Numbered from the stretch's first letter, positions 1-7,283 are shown. The stretch: DNA of 46,053 nt from Trueperella sp. (GCA_022783305.1 JALEWQ010000054.1:1-46053), one strand, 5' to 3'. Numbers and translations are program-made. Notes: generated by a model from the sequence alone, not told the origin.

Positions 1-594
1 CGCATAGGCGGGTCTTTGATGATCTTCTCGGGCGTGATTTCACCGCGGCCAGGCCTAACGAGAAGCTTGTCGGGGACATTACGTATCTTCCCCTTGCCGG
101 GCAGAAAAACATGTATCTAGCTACTGTGATTGACTGCTTCTCCCGGAAACTGGTCGGTTTTGCGATTGCAGATCACATGCGTGTTGAACTCGTCGAGGAG
201 GCATTACTGATGGCCGCAGGCCAGCGAGGATCCTTGCGTGGAGCGATTTTCCATTCTGATCATGGCAGTGTATACACCTCCTCTGTATTTCAAGAAACAT
301 GCCGCCAGTTGGGAGTACAACAATCCATGGGAGCTGTTGGCAGTAGTGCCGATAACGCGTTGGCAGAGTCATTTAACGCAACGCTCAAACGAGAAGTTCT
401 CCGAGATGCGAAGGTGTTTCCCAACATGCTCTCCTGCCGCCGGCAGGTCTTTGCGTGGTGTGCTCGGTATAACACGAAACGATTGCACACCTGGTGCAAA
501 TACCAGGCCCCCGACACCTTCGAACACCACGCGTCAGCTACACTCGACCTTGCAGCATAAACACCACACCCATGTCCACTTTCCGGGGGTCGGG
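1..594 (+). mobile_element. IS3-family insertion sequence, right part only
   Basis: The left edge of the window cuts into this element. It contains the 3' part of an IS3-type orfB, followed by a GC-rich terminal segment (about 575-594, around tgtccactttccgggggt) that resembles the ends of IS3-group elements. Right after it a different reading frame of a secreted-type protein begins without its own start, so the element appears to have inserted into that gene. The exact right end is an estimate, because the left terminal repeat lies outside the window. Confidence 0.7.
3..560 (+). CDS. IS3-family transposase OrfB (5' end outside window)
   Basis: This is the integrase-core (rve) part of an IS3-family transposase, the DDE recombinase that moves the element. 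The frame is open from base 3. It shows the three catalytic acids in order: D in GDITYLP near the start, D in FHSDHGS, and E in NALAESFNATLK. The C-terminal end (NTKRLHTWCKY) departs from the usual RxHxxLGYxxP ending, so it may be slightly degenerate. The N-terminal helix-turn-helix part and orfA would lie to the left. The base composition is more AT-rich than the prophage further right. Confidence 0.85.
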   Translation, partial: HRRVFDDLLGRDFTAARPNEKLVGDITYLPLAGQKNMYLATVIDCFSRKLVGFAIADHMRVELVEEALLMAAGQRGSLRGAIFHSDHGSVYTSSVFQETCRQLGVQQSMGAVGSSADNALAESFNATLKREVLRDAKVFPNMLSCRRQVFAWCARYNTKRLHTWCKYQAPDTFEHHASATLDLAA

Positions 595-596
595 CC

Positions 597-1665
597 CGAG
601 AACTTCACTGCGGGTAGTGCACAAGAAGTAGCAGACTTAGCTCTTGCAGCTGTTGATTATGTGCAAGATTCTAATCTCACTGAACCATCTCTCCAGCAAA
701 CTACTCTTGTACCTGAAAATGATGACCCTGTATTATTACCAGTTCACACCGACAATTCCCAGCAAGTCGAGGATAAACTTATCTACACAGATGTAGGTAA
801 CGATGTTGACATGATGTACCAGAAATACAATGGTGGAGAGCAAATTGTCACTGTCTTAAGTTCCAATCAAGCCCCTACACAGCAAGTATATGATCTTGAT
901 TTACCCGAAGGTGCAAGCCTTGAGCTACTAGCTGACGGATCGATCAACATATACGCCGAGGTGGTCGAAACCGTGCCACTTGCCGGTGAAGACGAACGTA
1001 TCGAGCGAGATGTAGCACGTGCGCTTGGAACAGATAACGTGACTTTTGAGGATTTGGAACACCTAACCGATGCTCAGATCGATGCTCTTGCTAACATACC
1101 TGATGCAGATACCTCACAAGATACTGTTAAGCAATCAATAGGTACAATCAAAAAGCCGTGGGCTATTGATGCGACAGGCGAAGTACTCGAAACCTATTTT
1201 CAAATTGACGGCACACAACTTACCCAGGTTGTGCTAACTAACGAGGAGACAATATTTCCCGTTGTGGCGGATCCGAATGTGGTGTGGTGGGTCAGGCAAG
1301 CAGCTTCTTGCCTCGCAGGAACTGCTACGCTAGTTGCGTTTGGTCCTGCAAAAGTCGCTACAGTATCCGCCAAAGTGTACAAGATATTAAAAGCTGGAAA
1401 GACAATGAAGCTCCGTGCTGCTTTGGCAAACTGGAACTATCTTGGGAAAACAAATAGTGCACGCTTTGCAGCACTCGTCAAGCACGTGAAGAATTTTGCT
1501 GGGAACATTATTTCTACCAAAGGGAATTTCAAGTTAGCGTGGGCTCGGATGTCAACCACAAAAGCAGGAGATCAGGCAAAGAAATTTATGATAAACTCCG
1601 GGTCGACAGTTATCGATCTTATAGGTTTACGTGCTTGCTACAACATCTATAAAGAGATTTCCTGA
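597..1665 (+). pseudogene. Truncated secreted toxin-like protein with VVADP motif
   Basis: The open frame runs back into the IS3 element (to 238), but protein-like sequence begins only after the IS end, so the native 5' part with any signal peptide is missing. The remaining roughly 355 residues have an acidic N-terminal half, then the segment ETYFQIDGTQLTQVV and PVVADPNVVWWV. From memory, that type of segment precedes a C-terminal domain in many secreted actinobacterial proteins. The last 125 residues are cationic with hydrophobic stretches, as in bacteriocin-like or pore-forming domains. A toxin role is inference. The small membrane gene directly downstream could be its immunity partner. Confidence 0.5.
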
Positions 1666-1683
1666 ATTCTGAAAGACGCTCTT

Positions 1684-1923
1684 ATGTTTGATTTTCTAGA
1701 CAATCCCATTGTTTTTGCATTTGCTTCTTTAGCAATCACCTTCGGATCACTTTTTATGGTTTATTTGGAAATGCCTCCGAAGGTTGTCAAAAAGACCGGC
1801 AGGACTCGAACCCCAGGTGAACGACTATCTGATCTTAGTCGAAATGGCAAGGTGTTTCTGTTTGTCTTCATAGTATCAGCGGTAGGCTCAATCGCTTCCA
1901 TTATCGATGTTTTCATCACCTAG
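1684..1923 (+). CDS. Small membrane protein, possible immunity protein
   Basis: This 79-residue protein has two predicted membrane helices (about residues 8-29 and 57-77) separated by a basic loop containing KKTGRTRTPGERL. It starts 18 bases after the stop of the truncated toxin-like gene, on the same strand, with a weak purine-rich region (gaaag) before the ATG. No family was recognised. Small two-helix membrane proteins placed after bacteriocin-type genes are often immunity proteins, which is the reason for the tentative call. It could equally be an unrelated small membrane protein. Confidence 0.5.
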   Translation: MFDFLDNPIVFAFASLAITFGSLFMVYLEMPPKVVKKTGRTRTPGERLSDLSRNGKVFLFVFIVSAVGSIASIIDVFIT

Positions 1924-1962
1924 TTGTACTTCCCATGGAGGTTGTGAACGGTTGAGGTAGGT

Positions 1963-2023
1963 GAAGGCCTCCGGGAAGAATATGGGTTATAGAGAAATAT
2001 CCAATACTGACCAGGAGGCCTTC
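1963..2023 (+). promoter_or_regulatory. Inverted repeat that would hide the IS481 transposase RBS
   Basis: GAAGGCCTCC (1963-1972) is perfectly complementary to GGAGGCCTTC (2014-2023). The right arm contains the Shine-Dalgarno sequence of the transposase that starts at 2024. In a transcript entering from outside, the stem would sequester the ribosome binding site. This is a known strategy by which some insertion sequences avoid translation from read-through transcription. Confidence 0.45.
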
Positions 2024-2140
2024 ATGACTCATCCTAACGCACCCTTGACCCCGGAAGGGCGTCGTCGTCTGGCTGTGCTTGTCGTTGAGGAAGGATGGCC
2101 GCTACGGCGTGCCGCAGAGTGTTTTCAGTGTTCGGCCGGA
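2024..2140 (+). pseudogene. N-terminal remnant of IS481-type transposase
   Basis: Only the first 39 residues remain, starting MTHPNAPLTPEGR and continuing into a helix-turn-helix (VEEGWPLRRAAECFQ) of the kind that opens IS481/IS3-like transposases. The start has a good Shine-Dalgarno (AGGAGG, six bases before the ATG). The frame runs into the left end of the IS256 element at about 2141, and the rest of the transposase does not reappear on the far side. It is therefore a fragment left by IS256 insertion plus a deletion or rearrangement. Confidence 0.6.
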
Positions 2141-3578
2141 GCTTGTCAAGTTTGTTGTGTATGAAGGGGTTGTTTATAGGTAGGGGTTCATGCGGTCGGG
2201 GTAGGCCGCGGCTAGTTGGGCCAGGGCCTGTTTCCAGTTCGTTGTCACCTGCCCTTCGATTAGTCGACCCGCGCCTTTACGCTCTGCGGCGGCTTTGCCT
2301 TGGTCTTTGGCTCGCTGACGGGCTCGGGTGTCTTCGATATCGCAGATGGCTAGCCATAATAGTTTGACCACCGCCTCATCGGTAGGGAATTGGCCGCGAT
2401 TCTTCGTCACCTTACGCAGCTGATAGTTCAACGACTCTATAGCGTTAGTCGTGTAGATGACCTTGCGTAACGCGGGTGGGAACTGTAAAACGGGGTGAAG
2501 CGCTCCCACGCGTTTTCCCAGGTCGCAACCGCTGAGGGGTATTTTTTACCGAGGTTAGAAGCAGCGAAGGCCTCGAACGCGCTGCGAGCTGCCTGCTCGC
2601 TAGAGGCAGTGTACATCGTCTTCAACGAGGCCGAGACGGCCTTGCGATCCTGGTAGGCCACGAACCGATTCGCGGCCCGGATCAGATGAACAACACAGGT
2701 TTGGACCAGCGAGTTAGGCCAGGTGGCCTCGATAGCCTCAGGCAAGCCCATCAGCCCATCACAGCACACGATCAGCACATCGCGAATACCCCGGTTAGCC
2801 AGCTGGGCACACACGGAAGCCCAAAATGACGCTCCTTCATTATCGTCGACCCAGATACCCAGCACGTGCTTGATACCCTCCAAATCGACTCCCACCGCGA
2901 TATGAGCAGCTTTAGAGCGCACTCGGCCTTGATCACGGACCTTAACCCGGATCGCATCAAGATAGATCACCGGGTAGAACTCTTCCAAGGGACGCTCCTG
3001 CCAGGTGGTCACCGACTTTAAGACCGCGTCAGTAATAGTCGAAATCGTCTCATGCGACAGCTGCGTCCCGATCGTTTTAGCTAAATGATGCTGGATATCA
3101 CGGATCGTCATTCCCCCGGCATACAGGCTGATAATCATCTGATCCAGCCCACCGAGGCGCCGTGACCCCTTCGGCACCAGCCTAGGGGTAAACGAGCCTT
3201 CACGATCCCGAGGAATCGTTAACTCAATATCCCCAACCTCGCTCGCCACAGTCTTGGTATACGAGCCGTTACGCGCATTAACAGGCCGATCCGTTTCAGC
3301 CTTAGCCTGCCGATCGCGAGGCTCATATCCCACGTGTGAGGTCATCTCAGCTTCCAAGCCGCGCTCCAAGGCTTCCTTAATCAGCGCCGGGATCATACCC
3401 CCATCACCAGTCAGCTCGATCTGGCCCGAATCAATGCGAGCAAAAAGATCGTCTAAAGCACCACTAGCCTTCAGCTCAGCAACAACATCAGCGCCAGCCG
3501 GGCGGGTCTTCTCATCACGTGTCATAGTCATAATCGAATCCTTTCATCAGATCCTCATACACAAACAATCTGACACGC
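2141..3578 (-). mobile_element. IS256-family insertion sequence
   Basis: The element contains a Mutator-type transposase on the minus strand. Imperfect terminal inverted repeats of about 26 bp lie at 2141-2168 (gcttgtcaag...gtgtatgaag) and, in reverse complement, at 3553-3578 (gcgtgtcaga...gtgtatgagg). The usual 8-9 bp target duplication is not visible outside the repeats. The left flank is an IS481 fragment and the right flank is a truncated ATPase gene. The copy therefore probably took part in a deletion or recombination after insertion. Confidence 0.8.
2174..3531 (-). pseudogene. IS256-family (Mutator) transposase, frameshifted
   Basis: The transposase starts at 3531. The first about 345 residues include the IS256 features LTIPRDREGSFTPRLV, the D of YLDAIRVKVRD and the D of VCCDGLMGLPEAI. 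The frame then breaks at a run of four T residues on the coding strand (plus-strand A4 at 2487-2490). The downstream frame continues the family sequence (FPPALRKVIYTTNAIESLNYQLRK, with the catalytic E in NAIESLN) to 2174. One extra T would restore a full-length product of about 450 residues. As it stands the element is probably inactive, unless the shift is a sequencing error or slippage is tolerated. Confidence 0.85.
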
Positions 3579-4233
3579 TCGACAAAATCGTCTCATCGGG
3601 GGTGTGCACCTCGATGTCATCTAGCATGCGGCATTGAGTGGCGCTGCTGTCATGGGCGAGGCGGTACTGCGCGAGAAGCGCCTTGAGGTCATGGTCGACT
3701 GACGTGGTCTGAGCGAGCACGTAGTCAGCGAACTTTTGTTTGCTGCCGCGTACCCCATTAAACGCAAATGGCATCTGTAAGCGCAGATCCTGTGTGACGC
3801 TCCAGCACTGTTCTTCAAACGCTGAGCGCAGTTGGGTGAGTTTCTTCCCAATCTCGATTGCTTCCTGCCCAAGCGCTTCAGCCTCATCATCGGCCTGCTG
3901 CTGTTTTGTGCGTAGCTCAGCGACTTGCCGGTTGATTTCATTGTTTTCCTCGCCCAGGGTGAAAACACCGGCAAGCCCATCAAGTCGGCTGATGTTACGG
4001 CTAATGAAGTCCCGGTTGAACACTCGCACCGGCATGCCGGCCTGCGCGCTTCCACCGTGCCATGTCACGCCTGAACCCTCACCTAGCACCCTGGCGATAG
4101 TGCTCTTACCAGTCCCGTTCTTGCCGAAGATGAAGTTAATGTAGGTAGGCCTGATTTCCTGGCCGGTGAAGGTGGCCTGGTTGAGAGTGATGCGCTCGAT
4201 GGCGGCGGTCATCTTGTCACTGCGAGCGCTCAT
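3547..4233 (-). pseudogene. PrrC/RloC-like AAA ATPase, truncated by IS256
   Basis: The N-terminal part (about 218 residues) of an ABC/AAA_13-type ATPase remains. It has a Walker A loop GKNGTGKS at residues 37-44, the segment VFNRDFISRNI typical of PrrC and RloC anticodon nucleases and their relatives, and then the start of a long charged coiled coil (about 95-135). The native frame ends near 3579, and the last residues (SVSDCLCMRI) are read from the IS256 end. Signature motif, Walker B and any nuclease domain are lost. The start ATG overlaps the stop of the preceding helix-turn-helix gene (ATGA). The intact protein was probably the effector or motor of a defence operon, which is inference from family and context. 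Confidence 0.75.
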
Positions 4234-4430
4234 TGTTTGGCCTCCAAGTCCAGTCGCCCTTCACGCACCCACCGGTCCACTTCAGAGAGCTTGAACTTGT
4301 ACATCTTGCCGACCCGGTAGGCAGGCAAAAGCCCATCTTTGATCCAGTTACGGATGGTGTCCTTACTGACCGTCAGATGATCAGCGACTTGTTCTAGATT
4401 CACCCAAGGTTCGTTGACGTCGTTCGTCAT
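4230..4430 (-). CDS. Excisionase-type (MerR-like) helix-turn-helix protein
   Basis: This is a 66-residue DNA-binding protein of the HTH_17/excisionase family. WVNLEQVADHLTVSKDTIRNWI forms the helix-turn-helix (about residues 9-30), and AYRVGKMYKFKLSEVDRWV forms the wing and following helix. The start at 4430 is preferred over an upstream in-frame codon because it overlaps the stop of the previous gene as ATGA and follows GGAGGCAG. Such proteins act as regulators, excisionases or small DNA-targeting subunits. Its place inside a tightly coupled operon with an ATPase suggests a subunit or autoregulator of that system, possibly binding the repeat array at 6055-6113. Confidence 0.75.
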   Translation of the reverse strand: MTNDVNEPWVNLEQVADHLTVSKDTIRNWIKDGLLPAYRVGKMYKFKLSEVDRWVREGRLDLEAKQ

Positions 4431-5080
4431 GATCTGCCTCCCCACAGTGCCTTGGCGAGGCCCTTCATCGGGGCGCTTGCAGCTCCCAGAACACCCAGGA
4501 GATCCACGTTCTTCAGGGCCCAGTGCGTCTGGTTGAGCTCGTTGAATCGGCTATTGCCCCACAGGTCCAACTCTTTGAGCAGATCGTTGATCACCTGTTG
4601 CGGGACGGTATCGATCGCGAAGCACTCCACACGAATGCCTGAGCGAAGGATTCTCACGTCGGTCAGGAATCCAATACGCGCTATCTGTTCCTCGCTAGCG
4701 CTGCCATAGTTATCGTTTTCTGCCGCAACAAGCACCGGAAATGTTCTGAGCTCGTCGATAGCTTCTTTGGTCAGCGCAGCAAACCGTGCAACGAGCTGCT
4801 CAACCGTCGAGCCAGTGGACAGTACACGGTCGCTACGCAGCGTGATGCTCCCATGAAGGTTTGAGTATTCGACCTCGCCGACGATGAGGTGGTAACACTC
4901 CGCGCTCAAACACGACGGAAATGCGATCTCTTTACCGCTGCCGCTGGCCATCTGAAAGAGGTTGAGGGTGGCGACTTGATTGATCTGCACACTGTTGTCG
5001 CCACTTTGCGCCAATGCAGGCTTCTGACCTTGTACAGCCTGAGTGTTGCTCGATGGTGAGGTGACATCACGGGTGGTCAT
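4427..5080 (-). CDS. Unknown protein with N-terminal NSxQI signalling-like motif
   Basis: This 217-residue protein matches no family I recognise. Residues 1-23 are polar and disordered. Residues 24-41 (AQSGDNSVQINQVATLNL) match nine of eighteen positions of a segment at the C-terminus of the gene before it. Residues 50-200 look like a globular alpha/beta domain (SAECYHLIVGEVEYSNLHGSI, LLKELDLWGNSRF). A small hydrophobic patch (VDLLGVLGAASAP) lies near the end. The start at 5080 overlaps the upstream stop as ATGA, and the end overlaps the next start in the same way. A role as partner of the truncated ATPase is inference. Confidence 0.7.
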   Translation of the reverse strand: MTTRDVTSPSSNTQAVQGQKPALAQSGDNSVQINQVATLNLFQMASGSGKEIAFPSCLSAECYHLIVGEVEYSNLHGSITLRSDRVLSTGSTVEQLVARFAALTKEAIDELRTFPVLVAAENDNYGSASEEQIARIGFLTDVRILRSGIRVECFAIDTVPQQVINDLLKELDLWGNSRFNELNQTHWALKNVDLLGVLGAASAPMKGLAKALWGGRS

Positions 5081-6039
5081 GACTGCCCCCACAGGGTGAT
5101 ATTGAGGGTATCGAGATGGCCGATCTGGGTGCTATTCGCTCCGAACTGTTGAAACACGACCTGCTGCACGGTTGGCTGCTGGGTTGATTCAGGATCCTCA
5201 TGCGCTGCGGACTGATCTGCGCTGTCGTCGTTATCGTCAAGGATTTCAGCGTCGATCACATCGGTCGAAGCCGTCTCATCAACATCTGTCTCCACGCGCG
5301 GTTCTTTGTCTGCCTCGCTGTGCAGGGTTGCCGCACACTCCGCCCACCGTGTCACGGCTGGACGTCGGGCGGTGTCTACGTTGACGGCGGCGCGATTGAT
5401 TCTCCATTGTTGACGGTCGCTGGATCTTGGATAGTGCCAGCGCTTAAAGGTGTCGCGACCGGCACTGTTTGGCAGGTTTCTAGTGATCGCGAAGTACCAC
5501 AGTCCGAGGATGAGGGTGTCGAGACAGACTTCGTCGGCTGCTAGTAGTTCTGTCTTTGTGATGGTGTGTCCGTCAGGAACAACAAAGAGTGGGGTTGAAG
5601 CCTCGATGCTGTCGTCCCGGTCTAGCGCGGTGAGCAATGCCTGAACAAGCCACTGTGTCTGATGCTCATCGGAGTCGATGAAGAAATCGACTACCTCGCT
5701 CATCCGCTCAGCGAGCACGGGATAGTCATCGTCAAGCATGCGCGCAAACTTCTCTTGGTGGGCGTCTTCGCGCATGTCCAGGTAGGCGAATGTTCCCTCA
5801 CTTTCGAGAACGCATGACTTGTAGTTCGACACGCTCTTACGCATCGCATCCGGATGAGGAAAGTAGGCGTCAGGGTTGACCAACCGGATGAGGTCCTCGA
5901 CAAGCCCCAGGTCGGTCAGGCCATCAGACTTACCTTCATAGGAGTCTCGCTTCTTCGAACGCGTGCGGAAGGCAGCCTTAAGCAAGGCGAGCAAAGTGCC
6001 GCCTGTAAGCCGAACATGCGGCTGTTCAAACTGGCCCAT
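5077..6039 (-). CDS. Unknown protein with C-terminal NSxQIG signalling-like motif
   Basis: This 320-residue protein of unrecognised family is the first gene of the coupled operon. The start at 6039 (MGQFEQPH) is chosen over an upstream TTG because GGGAG stands five bases before it. The first about 240 residues look globular and mostly helical (LTGGTLLALLKAAF, LVEDLIRLVNPDAYF, MSEVVDFFID). An acidic linker of Asp, Glu and Thr follows (about 255-290). Residues 297-314 (QQFGANSTQIGHLDTLNI) resemble the motif in the next gene and recall bacterial amyloid/RHIM-like motifs (Q-I-G core). The layout, a sensor-like domain, a flexible linker and a terminal short motif, suggests signalling between the two proteins. 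Confidence 0.7.
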   Translation of the reverse strand: MGQFEQPHVRLTGGTLLALLKAAFRTRSKKRDSYEGKSDGLTDLGLVEDLIRLVNPDAYFPHPDAMRKSVSNYKSCVLESEGTFAYLDMREDAHQEKFARMLDDDYPVLAERMSEVVDFFIDSDEHQTQWLVQALLTALDRDDSIEASTPLFVVPDGHTITKTELLAADEVCLDTLILGLWYFAITRNLPNSAGRDTFKRWHYPRSSDRQQWRINRAAVNVDTARRPAVTRWAECAATLHSEADKEPRVETDVDETASTDVIDAEILDDNDDSADQSAAHEDPESTQQPTVQQVVFQQFGANSTQIGHLDTLNITLWGQS

Positions 6040-6054
6040 GCCTACTCCCAAAAA

Positions 6055-6113
6055 TTCCGAACGTTCTGAACCTTCTGAACATGGTCTCGAGGTAGACGCT
6101 GAACCTTCTGAAC
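6055..6113. repeat. TTCYGAAC repeat array upstream of the minus-strand operon
   Basis: TTCCGAAC (6055-6062), TTCTGAAC (6064-6071) and TTCTGAAC (6073-6080) follow each other at a 9-bp period. After a gap come cgCTGAAC (6097-6104) and TTCTGAAC (6106-6113). A 17-bp unit CTGAACCTTCTGAACAT is exactly repeated at 6066-6082 and 6099-6115. Each GTTC-N-GAAC is itself a small inverted repeat. The array ends 16 bases before the first gene of the operon, so an operator or iteron role is likely. Confidence 0.6.
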
Positions 6114-6115
6114 AT

Positions 6116-6421
6116 CACGGTTGATGTCAGAGATGAACGGCAGGGTTCGTTCCACGCTCGAGACGAGATCCAACTGGTTCCCATCAATTCCTAGGAAACA
6201 GTGTAACTCAGGTCTCATCGCGAGTGTGGGCAACCGGCCGGGATTCTTGGCCAGGCCCTGATCAAGCCCGGTCCCACGTGTTCATGTGGGAGAGCTGTTG
6301 AGTTGACCTGGCGGGTGCCCCGATTGCGGAGTGCCCGCCTTGGTCTTTTCTTACCAGTTTTCCTCCCATCGTGAGCCCGTAACAGCTCAACGGCTCTCCC
6401 TTCATTTGAAGGGACGAGTCA
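6116..6421 (+). promoter_or_regulatory. Gene-free interval between divergent operons; early leader
   Basis: This interval separates the minus-strand operon from the first plus-strand prophage gene and should hold the early promoter. I see no clear -35/-10 pair. It holds a short hairpin (TCCCAC...GTGGGA near 6271-6292), a terminator-like hairpin at 6310-6352, and matching arms GTTGAG near 6297 and CTCAAC near 6384. Together these suggest a structured leader or an attenuator. No convincing protein-coding frame is present. Confidence 0.4.
6310..6352 (+). terminator. Terminator-like hairpin in early leader
   Basis: GGCGGG (6310-6315) pairs with CCCGCC (6334-6339), with an inner CCG/CGG pairing. 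The hairpin is followed by the T-rich tract TTGGTCTTTTCTT. It lies 70 bases before the first early gene, so it could act as an attenuator or isolate the prophage from read-through. Confidence 0.45.
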
Positions 6422-7015
6422 ATGCCAACTCCGGCCAGCTCCACCAATCCGTCCGTTTCCGACCTCACCGTCAACTACACAACCCCCAGCGGAAAGCAGA
6501 TCAGGCTGTGCGTGCCCGAAGTGCCCAACGATCCTGAAGCGCGCCGCTTCTACCTCGACGAGGACAACCGCCCCGACTGGGCTAAAGACCAACTCGAGAG
6601 CATCTATCGCGAATACCGCGAGGCTGACAATCGCCGCCGCACCGACGTCAGCATCGATCACGGTGACGCTGGTGCTGACTTCTTCGCAGCCCCGGGCATC
6701 CCCATGGAAGAACAGGTCCTGTCAAACCTTGTCGTGCTCGACCTGCTCAGTGACCTCACACCCCAGCAGGCCGCCTTTATCGAGCTGCATGCCATCGATC
6801 GTGACCAGTACACCCAAATCGCCGAGGACATGACCGGCAAGGGGCAGCCCACCACTGCTGACGCGGTGCGCAAGACGTTTAGCCGAGGGGCAGCTCAGTT
6901 GAGGAAAAAGATCCTGGCTGACCCGTCCGGTTACGACCTTCCCCACGCCCTACAGGTGCAAGGCGCTACCAAGCGCACCACCGACACCACCTTTACAGGA
7001 GGGCACGATGAGTAA
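6422..7015 (+). CDS. Phage sigma-70 region 4-like regulator
   Basis: This 197-residue protein has a C-terminal helix-turn-helix like sigma-70 region 4. LTPQQAAFIELHAIDRDQYTQIAEDM begins near residue 111 and is followed by TTADAVRKTFSRGAAQLRKKI as the recognition part. The N-terminal half contains PEARRFYLDEDNRPDWAKDQL, a charged segment seen in many phage early proteins of unknown function. The start has GGGACGAG as a possible ribosome binding site. As the first gene of the replication module it probably regulates phage transcription. A true sigma role is not proven because region 2 is absent. Confidence 0.65.
   Translation: MPTPASSTNPSVSDLTVNYTTPSGKQIRLCVPEVPNDPEARRFYLDEDNRPDWAKDQLESIYREYREADNRRRTDVSIDHGDAGADFFAAPGIPMEEQVLSNLVVLDLLSDLTPQQAAFIELHAIDRDQYTQIAEDMTGKGQPTTADAVRKTFSRGAAQLRKKILADPSGYDLPHALQVQGATKRTTDTTFTGGHDE
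6922..6957 (+). repeat. Dispersed 36-bp repeat, copy 1 (inside sigma-like gene)
   Basis: CCCGTCCGGT at one end and CCACGCCCTACAGGT at the other are shared with copies at 11477-11511 and 42299-42334. This copy matches the 42.3-kb copy at 28 of 36 positions and lies in the coding frame (PSGYDLPHALQVQG). Confidence 0.6.
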
Positions 7016-7283
7016 CGCACTCAAGATCCGTCTCTCGCGCACCCCGGACCCCAGGCAGTCCTGGCAGCCCGGAAAGTGCGGTTGAGCCGCCGCATGATCA
7101 AGCGCGTCTTCGGCACCGCTAACGCGCCATCGCATGGCGGTACTTCTTCCCGGAGACGCGGCCGATCGCGTGGAAGTCCAGTTCACTCGCGCCGGTGACG
7201 ACCTGTCAGCCCTGGCAGACGCTATCAAGGCGCACGGCACTGACACCGCTGTCTCGAGCGCTCGGGGCGGTGAGGTGGCATGA
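7008..7283 (+). pseudogene. Broken small phage gene
   Basis: A start at 7008 overlaps the sigma-like gene end (ATGAG) and opens MSNALKIRLSRTPDPRQSWQPGK, but the frame stops at 7085. A neighbouring frame continues RKVRLSRRMIKRVFG, and the original frame resumes at 7134 with LLPGDAADRVEVQFTRAGDDLSALADAI up to 7283. The last stop overlaps the next start as ATGA. The simplest reading is one gene of about 90 codons with two compensating indels. The 49-codon frame at 7134-7283 alone could still be translated. Confidence 0.45.

Noticed and set aside
266-277. GTGTATACAC-like palindrome inside the IS3 transposase
   Set aside because: It lies within coding sequence outside the prophage and lacks the context of the phage elements, so it is probably chance.
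2131-3590. Target site duplication of the IS256 element
   Set aside because: Flanking bases on both sides were compared for 8-9 bp repeats and none was found.
6055-6115. LexA (SOS) boxes in the TTCYGAAC array
   Set aside because: Gram-positive LexA sites need GAAC and GTTC separated by four bases. Here the halves are adjacent or separated by one base.
6042-6233. Minus-strand open frame of 63 codons upstream of the coupled operon
   Set aside because: It overlaps the TTCYGAAC repeat array, has no good ribosome binding site and a composition driven by the repeats. It is more likely an untranslated leader.
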